NCBI RefSeq assembly: GCF_033958435.1
Contig: NC_134147.1
Location: 48,106,001-48,170,000, forward strand
Direction: 5' to 3'
Length of the DNA stretch: 64,000 nucleotides
Source of the DNA: Carettochelys insculpta
Lineage: Eukaryota; Chordata; Testudines; Carettochelyidae
Each line of letters opens with the position of its first letter. Positions within the stretch are counted from its first letter, which is position 1. The translations under genes and the position numbers were made by a program. Below the pieces are notes generated by a model. That model worked only from the letters and a program-made list of their open reading frames with translations, searched no databases and was not told where the DNA came from. Shown one piece after another: positions 23,650-33,090 of the stretch.

Positions 23650-23825
23650 CTACTGAGCTATATCAGAGCCTTAGTAATGCGCCTGGACCCCATTGCCCTA
23701 TGCTTGATATAAACACAAAACAAAAAGACAGTCCTGGTCCCACATAGCTCTCAATCTTAGTAGGAGAAAAAAAAAACAACAACAAACAGATGCTATCAGA
23801 CATGAGTACAATGAAACAAAGAGTC
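23650..23825 (-). repeat. Ancient L2/MIR-like tail, antisense
   Basis: GCGCCTGGACCCCATTGCCC, CACAAAACAAAAAGACAGTC and AGCTCTCAATCTTAGTAGG are the reverse form of the tetrapod tail noted at 16060. The A-rich spot at 23767-23785 is an expansion within it. Confidence 0.5.
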
Positions 23826-23914
23826 TACACTGGTTAGCCTTATAAGCATTGGTCTCAGCACATGACCCTCCTCATGCTTTCAGTATGAGGCTAGGGGAAA
23901 GGAGAGTTGTAAAG

Positions 23915-24128
23915 TATAAAAGAGATCGCTGTGTTAGTCTGTAGTTTCAAGAACAACAAGAAGTCTTGTGGCACCTTATAGACTAACAGATAGTTTGGAG
24001 CATAGGCTTTCGTGGGCAAAGACACCCCCCCACTCTTGCATCTGATGAAGTGGGTCTTTGCCCACGAAAGCTTATGCTCCAAACTATCTGTTAGTCTATA
24101 AGGTGCCACAAGACTTCTTGTTGTTCTC
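23915..24128. mobile_element. Palindromic dimer of a Penelope-like 3' end, 13-bp TSD (copy 2)
   Basis: GAGAGTTGTAAAG flanks it at 23902-23914 and 24129-24141. The left arm is the long antisense form, starting AGAGATCGCTGTGTTAGTCT. The right arm is sense and ends at CTTGTTGTTCTC. The join lies around 24020-24035, so the right arm includes the region upstream of the GAAA box and keeps a hammerhead-like core (24042-24079). This is the mirror orientation of copy 1. Confidence 0.88.
24036..24084 (+). ncRNA. Hammerhead-ribozyme-like motif in Penelope-derived repeat
   Basis: The order is CTGATGA (24042-24048), one extra A, stem II GTGGG/CCCAC (24050-24054 with 24061-24065), then GAAA (24066-24069). 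Stem III is A-G-C pairing with G-C-T (24069-24071 with 24076-24078) around TTAT, with the presumed cleavage triplet CTC ending at 24079. Hammerhead motifs are known in terminal repeats of Penelope-like elements. Against activity are the extra A between core and stem II and a weak stem I (only about three pairs, CAA with TTG). Confidence 0.5.
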
Positions 24129-24141
24129 GAGAGTTGTAAAG

Positions 24142-24434
24142 AGGATTTTAAAGGAGTATAATGAGATGGCTTTGCAGATATGAGGTGGAGAATGAGAGTG
24201 AGGGGCAGAACAGGAGAAGACACAAAGATGCCTGTTTGAAAATATAAGTGGGTTGCAGAGGCTGGCACCATGAGCTAATCAAAGGCAGGAGCTGACATTT
24301 TGACAGTAATGAAGGACAGAAGATAGAGTGGGAACAGAGCTTGAAGGCGACGCCTTCTTTAAAACTTCCTTGGTAGAAAAATCACATATTTAAGTAAGGA
24401 ATGAGAAAGAAGCTGTTGGTGAAAAATGGGTCTA
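24142..24434. other. Unassigned DNA
   Basis: Nothing recognisable. Confidence 0.4.
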
Positions 24435-24755
24435 GTATAATGAGTGGGGCTGACAGCCACTGTGAGCCCTGGGGCAAAGTGGGAGGGGGGCCCAGCTCTG
24501 TGTTCTGAAAAGAGTGGGTCAAGGGCAGAAGCGACAGGGCCAACGGCAATTCCCCTTAGCGCCCCCTGTAACCATGATGCTGGGCCCCTCGACAACTGTG
24601 CAGAAAGTGCTACTGGCACTTCAAAAGGGCTCAGAGCTGCAGCTGCCAATGCTGCCTAAGTAGCAGTGGTGGCCAAAGCTCCAGGCCCTCTTGAAAGGCT
24701 GGGCCCTGGGGGCAACTTCTCCCTTTGCCCCTGCCCAGTCAGTGGGCCAGGGTAT
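24435..24755 (+). repeat. Unclassified GC-rich dispersed repeat, copy 2
   Basis: Inverted partner of 18493-18785; shared blocks include CCCTGGGGCAAAGTGGGAGG and GGGGGCAACTTCTCCCTTTG. There are no clear termini. Two copies 6 kb apart in opposite orientation show that this is a family, not a host exon. Confidence 0.55.
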
Positions 24756-25317
24756 AATGTTGGGGAAAAAGCCAGTTTGTCTTCATGCCAGTTTCACAGT
24801 TAAAAGGTCCTTCCTGCAGAATTCATTAATTCTTCATTCCTCTACAACCACAAGAATCTGACAATTTCTCAATGATCATGTTTGCTTGAGGGAAACATTT
24901 TCAGTTCTCCCATTTAAGGCCTTCCTTTGTTCCTGCTCCTCGTTTCCAGAGTACTTTGTGAGCAGGCGTGGGTTTTTCACTGATAGTTTTCCAGACCATT
25001 TGCTATTTTTGCTGTGATATTTTTCAATTTTCTTTTTAAGCATTCTCCACTTCTCAAACTTGCCTTCTCCTCAATTTAACTTCAGTTTTTTCCATGTCTG
25101 CTTTTTACTTCTGGCCTGCACTGGAATACCACTGTTGATATTTGTGGCTAGGGATGGGCAAAAACTTTTTGTCTGTTTCAAACATTGTGAGTTCAAGATG
25201 AACTTTTGAATGCTATTAGACTTGTGGGACAAACAGTGATGAAACAGAAGAGAAAAAAATGCAGTAGAAGAAACAGGATAAAAATGGAAGATGGAGGAGG
25301 AAAATATAGTTAACTTT
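24756..25317. other. Unassigned DNA
   Basis: AT-rich, nothing recognisable. Confidence 0.4.
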
Positions 25318-25605
25318 TCCACAACCATTCTTTGAGATGTGTTGCCTATGTCCATTCCATTAGATGGAAGTCCATGTCAGATGTGTGTACTTGCCATATG
25401 CACTGGTCCCTGAAGCTTTTCCCTTAGCAGTACCCATAGAAGACAACTCTCGCAGCCTCTTGGGGGGGCATATGTATGGCACTGTAAAAGGGGCAATGGA
25501 GGCTTCCCCCCACCTTCAGTGCCTTCTTGCTGGTAACTCCGACAGTGGGAGAAGAATGGTCGGATCTTGAATGGACATGAGCAACACATTTCCAAGACCC
25601 TACAA
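25318..25605. mobile_element. Terminal unit of DIRS-like element with inverted ends
   Basis: The left end TTTGAGATGTGTTGCCTATG then TCCATTCC is mirrored at the right by GAATGGACATGAGCAACACA then TTTCC. Between are CTTTTCCCTTAGCAGTACCC and GTGCCTTCTTGCTGGTAACTCC, which I recall as internal text of a turtle retroelement terminus. The unit resembles 51619-51945, the left terminus of the larger element. It has no coding sequence. Confidence 0.55.
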
Positions 25606-25649
25606 AACTGGATCGGAGTAAGGGAATGTCAAAGTGGGGGGGTGTTATT

Positions 25650-25810
25650 TTGAAGCTGCCTGCATCTACACTGTTAATCTGCAGTTTGATGTCTGCACTC
25701 TAACATTCACATGGTCGCCATTGTGCTAATGAGATGCTGAATATGCATGCTAGCACCTCATTAGCCTGTTTCAAATTGCCTCATTACCATGCCACCTTGG
25801 ACAGGAGTGG
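25650..25810. repeat. Degenerate relative of the palindromic Harbinger-like MITE
   Basis: CTAATGAGATGCTGAATATGCAT and CACCTCATTAGCCTG echo the CTAATGAAGCGCTGAA / CATTCAGCGCTTCATTAG core of the MITEs at 2676 and 61166. TTTCAAATTG may be a decayed TTCGAAATTG. The ends are lost. Confidence 0.4.
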
Positions 25811-26699
25811 GGCAAGCATAGCAGCAGCCTAAGAGTGGACTCATTGAAACAACAGCAGTTAAGTACCTTGAAACTACAGACTCTGGTTCAAAGCTGCCCC
25901 TGTTAATTTTCAGTAATGATGCATCCTACAAAAGGGCCAGCTAGCAATGTATTAAATGATTTACAGATTTAATGCAAGAAATAGGGGGAAAAAAACTGAT
26001 GTTCCCTGTCTGTATGCCTGCAATTGACAAACTCCCACCAACATTCTGCTGGCCATTCCCAAAAGTGAGCCATTATCTTTCACATCCCAGCCCACAGGCC
26101 AAAAATCTTCACATACATCATGTACTGCTGCCTGCATAAGTAATTTAAATGAGTTATAAACTTGAATCAGGAAACAAAATTATTTGATGTGCAAAACTCA
26201 GAATTTGAGCAAACTGTAACACACCAATAAGTGAGAGAGCTGAATAAGTGTTAGAGTGGATCTGGAAAGTTATGTCAATCTGGTCCCATTCTCAGTTCTA
26301 TCATCAAATTCAAGTTGTGTGCTCACCGTTTTCTCTTTGGTACTGCTACTGACCTTAGTTGGTTGCTGAGAGGACTAGTCACTCTTCTGGCATTTTGAAA
26401 GTATATAAAACATATAATTGCTGCATAGCTCTAGACATCTTAGGCCCCAAACCTGCAAAGATTTGAGTATACATTGACTTCATTAAGACAACTCAGTGTA
26501 TAAAGCTGGGCATGTCTTTTCAAGATCTGGACTTCAGGCAATACCATCTGCTGCATTTTAATCCAGAGGCATGTCTGGATGAAGACATCCCAGACGATGT
26601 AGTTCTTCACTTCAATAACAGCTTCCCGTAGTTCTCACTGGGAACTCTCTCATGCCCTGCCCAAGTTCTATGGGGAAGGAAGTTTCATGACTGAGAGGC
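25811..26699. other. Unassigned DNA
   Basis: Nothing recognisable. Confidence 0.4.
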
Positions 26700-26835
26700 C
26701 TAATTCTATCATCTTTATTAATAATTATTATTATTATTATTTAACACTGGCCTTGTGGTAGCACCTACAGACTACTACCAAGCTGGGCCCAATTGTGTAA
26801 GACAACATACAAGCATGTAATACAGGACAGTCACT
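26700..26835 (-). repeat. Ancient L2/MIR-like tail, antisense, with ATT repeat
   Basis: AATAATTATTATTATTATTT, TGGTAGCACCTACAGACTAC, GGGCCCAATTGTGTAAGACA and AGTCACTGAGCCAC follow the order of the reversed tetrapod tail also found at 23650. Highly diverged. Confidence 0.45.
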
Positions 26836-27884
26836 GAGCCACAATTCTGGCCCTTTAAAGGTTTACCCTTCATGTCTCTTGTGCTGCACTGGCTTTCCAT
26901 CTCACTTTGTGCTGGCTACTCCAGCACTCTGCAGAGCATTCTGGCTTCCCTGCCTGTCAAGGAAATGTGCATTGACCTTCAACAGGAAAAGGTGGTGTAC
27001 CTGTTAGTGGAAAGCAATTAAGTTAATAATGAAAATAACCAGTTTGTGTAGCTCTGCCAAAAACCTGAGATTTATTAACGGTACACTGGGTTGGCAATAA
27101 AATGTTTAACCCTGTTTAGTTGGCCTTTTCTACACACTATGTTCTTGGGTAATCTGAGGAATTTAACTGTACTAATAGATGTCCATTAAGTGTGCATGTG
27201 CCGTATGCACGTAAGCTAGATTTCCGTACAAAGGTTAATCAGTCCCAGCTATCCCGTGATACAAATTGCAGGGAAGTATTTTCAGCTCTACAGACTGCTT
27301 TCAGTTCATCAGTAGCAGGAAAAAGTGGAGTAAAATAAAAATACGAACAGCTTCCAAACAGACAGGCCACAAAACGTTACTGTTGCGGACGAGAGCAGGC
27401 ACTATAGATCGCCTTTACAGTTTCCTTTAAAAATTTCCTCACATCATTTCTCAAGGCCCACTGTGCAATTCCCTTAAGGCCCTGTCACACTGCTCATCAG
27501 TTACATGAAGGGCCCTTAGAAAATGAAAAACACTGGCAACATCTTCACTGCAAATAGATTCTCTGGCCATCAATGAGTGTGATGGCTCTATACCTGCTCC
27601 CACTCCAGCTCCGGCATGTTGGGAAAGGGAGATAATTTGGTCTGCTGTTGAGTGTGCATCTCCCAGCACTGGTTAACATCCTTGTGCTAATGTGGCTCGG
27701 GCTCGTGCTCTAAAAATACCAAAGTGGAGATTCCATTTTGGGCTGGAATCAAGGCTCCAGAACCTGAATCAGAACACTCACGTTTCCCTTTTGTGTTGTG
27801 CTCTAGCATGAGCCCTGTAAACACCAGTCTGCTAACCAGTGCTGGGAAACATGCTTCCAGCAGCAAGACAGACATACCCTAGGG
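26836..27884. other. Unassigned DNA
   Basis: No recognisable element or exon. Confidence 0.4.
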
Positions 27885-28340
27885 CAGGGGTCAGCAAGGC
27901 AGAACATTGAAATTTGGCTTTTTTACCTCTCTGTATGGTCTGAGTGCTGGTGACATTTTTTAAAGTCTGGTTGGGGCCCTGCACTCCAGCAGGGGACTCA
28001 GCTCGATGCTGCAGGCTCCAGCCCAGCTCATTGGCAGGGTGGGACTGCAATGGTGAGGTGGGGGCTCTATACACTCTGTGGTGGGAGCTATGCACATGGG
28101 GTCCAGTCACACACTCCAGGCTCGCACACTAGCCCTGGTGGGGCCCTGTGCCAGGGTGAGGCAGGGACTGCACAGCAGGGAACCCATACTCTGGGCCTGT
28201 GCTCCAGCCCCAGTTGGCCCTAGCCCCTCTCACGCTGTATGCGCGAGGACAGGAGGGGCTGGACCTCACCCCAAGTGCCACTCTATATCAGTTTGCGTGC
28301 TGAGACTGGCATACATGCTGGGGGTTGCCAACCACTGCTG
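27885..28340. mobile_element. hAT-type non-autonomous element
   Basis: It starts CAGGGGTCAGCAAGGC and ends with the inverse of CAGCAGTGGTTGGCAA, a typical hAT end of the CAGGGGTNNNCAA form. The interior is GC-rich and non-coding (CTCCAGC and GGGGCC words). An 8-bp TSD is not evident (ccctaggg against taggtagc). Confidence 0.55.
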
Positions 28341-28384
28341 TAGGTAGCCCTTGTTATCCTAAGCATGTCACACCAACATAGATG

Positions 28385-28567
28385 ATGAATAGTAACAGAG
28401 AGGGAGCTGTGCTAGTCTATACACTATCAACACAAAAAGCAGTCAAGTAGCACTTTAAAGCCTAGCAAAATAATTTATTAGGTGAGCTTTCGTGGGACCC
28501 ACGAAAGCTCACCTAATAAATTATTTTGCTAGGCTTTAAAGTGCTACTTGACTGCTTTTTGTTTTGA
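28385..28567. mobile_element. Palindromic dimer of a second Penelope-like 3' end, 11-bp TSD (copy 3)
   Basis: CAACATAGATG flanks it at 28374-28384 and 28568-28578. The left arm (antisense) runs AGTAACAGAGAGGGAGC ... AGGTGAGCTTTCGTGGG; the right arm (sense) CCCACGAAAGCTCACC ... CTGCTTTTTGTTTTGA. A single A separates the arms, so about 70 bp pair almost perfectly. The arm sequence equals the 3' terminus of the PLE at 53389-53520. The left arm is the long form; the right arm lacks the last 35 or so bases. Confidence 0.92.
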
Positions 28568-28578
28568 CAACATAGATG

Positions 28579-29179
28579 TGTGTGAGTTCATAGGGGCCCC
28601 TAAGGTCAGTGGCAATCTCAGTAATAAAGGGCTCAAAGTCACCTTTGCCTTCCCTCCCTGCATTCCTGCAGAGGCACAGAGGATCATGGCCACATTAAGA
28701 CTCTTATAAATTCTAAATCCACTCAGAATTAACCCTTACACATAAATAAAGTGGCACTAAAGTAGATTTGGGAAGCATGTTTGTAGGAGAAACAAAGAGT
28801 CTGAAGCATGGCCTTGTGTGAGCCTTGTCTGAACCAAAGAGTGTGGGCCTTGTCTGAACCAGAGAGAGCAAGAGTTATACTATCAGTAACAGGCAGGCCC
28901 CAACAAAAGTAAATGTTTTCCTGCAAGTCAGTGTCCAGGACATGAACTCGGCACTAATGCTGCTGCTCTGCTAAAACAAATGGAAAATGTAAATGCATTC
29001 TACCAGGACAGTACAAGGACACCTCTACTTGACACACAATAAAACAGTTTGACAAAAGTGATGAATAGTTGATACTTTGTCTGAAACATCAGGAGTGAAA
29101 GCACATCATCATGTGGGTGAATAGGAATGCTTTAAAGGAAAGTACCAGGGGAGGTAACAAATGTCATTAATGAGTAAGA
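28579..29179. other. Unassigned DNA
   Basis: Nothing recognisable. Confidence 0.4.
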
Positions 29180-29530
29180 CAACACATAAGGTGTGTATCA
29201 CAGATTGTCTCAAACTATAAATGCTGGGATAACCCTGACCTCTTTGTCTATCCTAGGGGACAGTGAGACCTCTCATTACGGAGCTGAGCCCACTGTAAAG
29301 AGCATACATGTGTTAGCCTAACTGTAGGCAGCTGATACAAGTAAGATAAGACAATGCTTTATTTAAAATAAACCTGGCTTGGGAGCCTTTGTACCTCATT
29401 TGACTCTGTGGTTTTGGTGTGCTGTCTTGGAGTCTACCATGATAGCTATCTGCGCAGAGAATATGATACACAGCTGGAGCATACACACACAGCTGAAAGG
29501 TTACCATCACTGACGGAGCAAGAAACTCGT
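29180..29530 (+). repeat. Possible decayed solo LTR
   Basis: TATAAATGCTGG near 29216, AATAAACCTGG near 29368, then TTTGACTCTGTGGTTTTGG follow the promoter, polyadenylation and R/U5 order of an endogenous retrovirus LTR. The sequence after 29540 (TGGTGACTTCTGACC) resembles a primer-binding site. Boundaries and a TSD were not found, and no retroviral coding region is present, so this is a weak call. Confidence 0.3.
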
Positions 29531-30169
29531 CAGGACTCTACACTGGTGACTTCTGACCAACTACAATAATATCTACTTAATAGCCCATATATCTTTGTGC
29601 ATTAATAGTCCTTGATTAGTAGCCCACCCATTTACCACATAGTAGTAGATGTTGCCCTCATTCATTACCTGCTCCTTTATTATGAATCTTTCAGTGAAAC
29701 TGAAGAAGGAAGCAATAAAAGCAGGGGGTCATACACAAAGATATACAGCATGTTCCCTCAGCTAACACAGCTGAAAACCATTGTACCATTTCTATCCAAG
29801 CAAAAGCCCATGGATATGACATTACAAGCTCTGAGCCAAGATGTGCAGACAATGAAATGATACAAAACTTATTTATAATGTGAAACAATCTGTTACCATG
29901 ATTGCAATTAGCTAAGCCTCATTTCAGTGGCTACTGCACAGATGCATCTCCCATTAGCTTGAGAAGTGCTGCAAACAGAGTAGCAGCAGCTAAGGGATGT
30001 TGATTCGAGCCATTCTTGTCTCTTTTCTTCATTATGGATTTTCATGTGCTCAGCACCCACAACAGACAACCTCAGATGAGCTCTGCTCTCCTTTGGGAAT
30101 GTGAATAAAGGCAAAGGTTTCATATTTGCTCAGTACTCAAGGAGCTGGGCTTTTTGAAAAACTGGCCTT
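29531..30169. other. Unassigned DNA
   Basis: Nothing recognisable. Confidence 0.4.
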
Positions 30170-30300
30170 ATTGTATGCTTAACCTACCTCTGCTCAGTTT
30201 GTTTGCCCGTAAAACGGGGAATTTAGTGATCTTTCTGAAGCACTTTGGGCTCTGGGAAGAAAGGTGCTAAGAATTATTTTAAGTAACAGTATAATATAAA
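30170..30300 (+). repeat. MIR-like SINE remnant
   Basis: CTCAGTTTGTTTGCCCGTAA and AACGGGGAATTTAGTGAT, followed by GAAGCACTTTGGGCTCTGGG, are in the order of the MIR core and tail (CTCAGTTTCCCCATCTGTAA then AAGCGCTTTGA). About 130 bp, diverged. Confidence 0.5.
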
Positions 30301-32439
30301 TATATGAGAGGAAAATCTGATGGCATGATAGCACTGTGGACTAATTCACCTCCCCTAGTGCTTTTATAGGGAACAAGGGCACAGCCAGGCGAACCCCTAT
30401 ATTGCCCTCCTCCCAGATGTAGTTTTAGCTACTTGGAGCTGCTAGCGCAGGTATAAGTCAGAGAGACTCTGGGGTTTCCTCTAATTTACATTAGGGGACT
30501 GGCTCTGCACATACCTGTCTTTGAGTTGGGGGAATACAAGAATGCCCTTTATGTTGCCTTTACAAGCTAAGCAATGTGTCCCCCATGGTAACCACAAAGT
30601 TGTCACATGGTATTCCTCTCATTTTGTTTTTATTACACAGAATCTCATTTTACCCAATTCCAGTCCTCCTTGCAGAGCTAGAGCTTGAATTAGACTTAAA
30701 ACTACCACTACAGATACCACTCTCCTGATACTAACTTTTCCTTCAGCCTTAGCAAAGCAGGTGTCTGGAAGAACGGGTATGATTGCATTTCACTATTTAA
30801 TTAACAGCATAATGGTAAAGTTGGAGTAGTAATGAGGAAAACACTACTTCAACATTTTGGAGCATCAGAAATCTTGAGTTTTAGTAAAATTATGTCAAAG
30901 AGTTAGTATAATTCATGGGCTGAGATCAGAGGTTGAATTCTTCATCATTCAATCAGAATCCTACTTTTGGGCTTGCCACTTTTGTAACCCACTCTGACGT
31001 GTTGCTGCAGGCTTCTCTTTGTGACTCTGTGATCTGAATTCAAATGTGGCATTAAATTAATATTGCCATGGAATATGCCACAGAAGTGAAAGTGGAAGTT
31101 CGCCCCATTTTGCTATTAAGTAACAGGGGTCCTGATACTAGTAGTTTAAAATTACTCTAATATGGAAGCTGCATCTGACAAGTCCACACATTCTTTTTGA
31201 AGAACTCTTTCCATATTCCCTTCAAGGCACATGATGAGCAAAAATGCAACCTATTACAAAATCCATTTTGTTTTGTTTTTTTTTAATCCTTAGGCTCCTA
31301 GTGGAGCACAGGGCCTCCACAGTATTCTCCATCTCTTGTGATCCTTGGCAATACTCCTGATTTGATCCCACATGAAGTCAGCTGCTTTTACTTTGTCCAG
31401 CAAGCTTCGTCGCCATGTTTGCTTGAGATGTCCCATTTTCCTCTTTCTTTTTTAACTCCAAAAGCAAAATTGTGTTTGGTGAGCTACCTGATATTTCTTT
31501 GGATTGAAGGTTTAACAAGAATACACCATTGCAGCAAATGGAAAGAGACAGAGTAAATCTGGATTTCCAAAACTATTTATCTTTACAATAGTTTGAGAAT
31601 TCACGAACATGTCTTAGCTACACTTCCATTCCTCACTGACAGCAAATTTCCCATTGATTTTGGCCCTAAATTCTAAAGCATATTTGCATTTTTAAGAGAT
31701 GCTACACTGCTTGTCTGTTTGGTAAAATACCAGTTTACAGCCTTTAATACTCTGGATGGCTTCTCAAAAGAACTGTTGCCAGGAAGACTGGCATGGCCAC
31801 ATAGGATTAATATTACTCTGATATGAAGCCAGCATTGGCAGTCCTATCAAAGTTTGCAGCAAGGAGAACTGAAGGAAAACTCTCAAGAAATACCAGCAGA
31901 GGGGTCTGGCAGGCCATGTCACAGTGATGATAGACTGCTGAATGAGATTATGGTCCACAAAGAAAGCTGTATATGTGACAAAATAAACATGTATTAAAGC
32001 AAAATCTGCACAAGTTGATGTGATTTATAAGTCTATGAAGTACGAATGGACTATAAACAGCAGAATGTGGACTCCATGGAAGGACAATATTGAATCCAGG
32101 CAGCTGGCTTAATACACAAGTGTTGAGACGTAGTGGGACAGAATCATGATGCCCTCTGCAGAGCTCCCATCCGCATACGTGTAAATGTTGGACCATAAGG
32201 TTTCTAGAAATAAAAAGGGGAAGAAAATTCATTGGCTAGCCTTGAAAAAGCTAAAGTATGTACACAGATGGAGAGTTAGTCATTAGACTACAACAACATA
32301 GGAAGTAGCAGAATGGCTGCACATAATTGTCAAATAATTCTTGTGCCAACTTTTTTCTGTCGCTTAAACAGCTCTTCTCCCTCCCTTATGTTTACACAGC
32401 TCCCTCCCCACTCATTTACCCAGAGCAATCTGAGCCCTG
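30301..32439. other. Unassigned DNA
   Basis: No domains or clear repeats. A T run at 31266-31284 precedes a moderately ordered stretch (31285-31560) that may be an unrecognised retroposon. Confidence 0.45.
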
Positions 32440-33090
32440 CTCACCCTTTGGTTTTTTAGGTTAACCGAGCCAAGCTCTTTCAGCCTCCTCTTATAAGCAG
32501 CAGTAGTAAGAAACTACAACCCATGCCATAGCAGGAAGCCTCAAGGCAATGATGGGGTTTCCTGACATAGTACTCACGTTACTTGTCCCTTGTGACAAAG
32601 AGAAATGCATCTGCTCAACGTGGTGACACGCAGATGCACATCCCACTCACCACAATGGGAGGCAACACTGGCAAAACTGCGTATTAATGGTTCTCTCCCT
32701 GGGACAAACCCTGTCACTGTTCTCATAGATAATCTCTCTGGTCCCTTGATCATCTTAGTACTCCTGCTCTGCATCTGTTCCAGTTTGAGTTCATCTTTCT
32801 GGAACATGAGGACTGGTATTACAGGTCAAGTCTTATCAGTACCTTCTACAATGGCATTAGTACTGCTGTATCTCCAAAGGAAATACCTCACTGATACATC
32901 CTAGAACCACCCTTGCCTTTTTTTACAGCAGCAATACGCTGGTGATTCATAGTCACCCCATGACATACCTATTCAGACAGGTTGTTTTCCTCTGACATTT
33001 GCTACTGATGAGTTACCAACTTATACCAGATATTTTTATTATGAGTCCCTAGGTACCATTGCACTTTGTACAATATGAATATGCCCAGGA
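32440..33090 (-). pseudogene. Degenerate CR1/L2-type LINE RT C-terminus, antisense
   Basis: Minus-strand translation gives LEQMQSRSTKMIKGPERL, matching the LE.VQRRATKMIKGLE.L block after the RT domain, followed downstream (32460-32500) by a decayed FSLEKRRL-like region. On the plus strand, GATACATCCTAGAACCACCC and GGTGATTCATAGTCACCCCA match reversed LINE sequence that I recall from turtle genomes. Heavily mutated. Confidence 0.6.

Noticed and set aside
28385..28567. CRISPR-like or rho-independent terminator palindrome
   Set aside because: Vertebrate context, target duplications and identity to the Penelope 3' end explain it.
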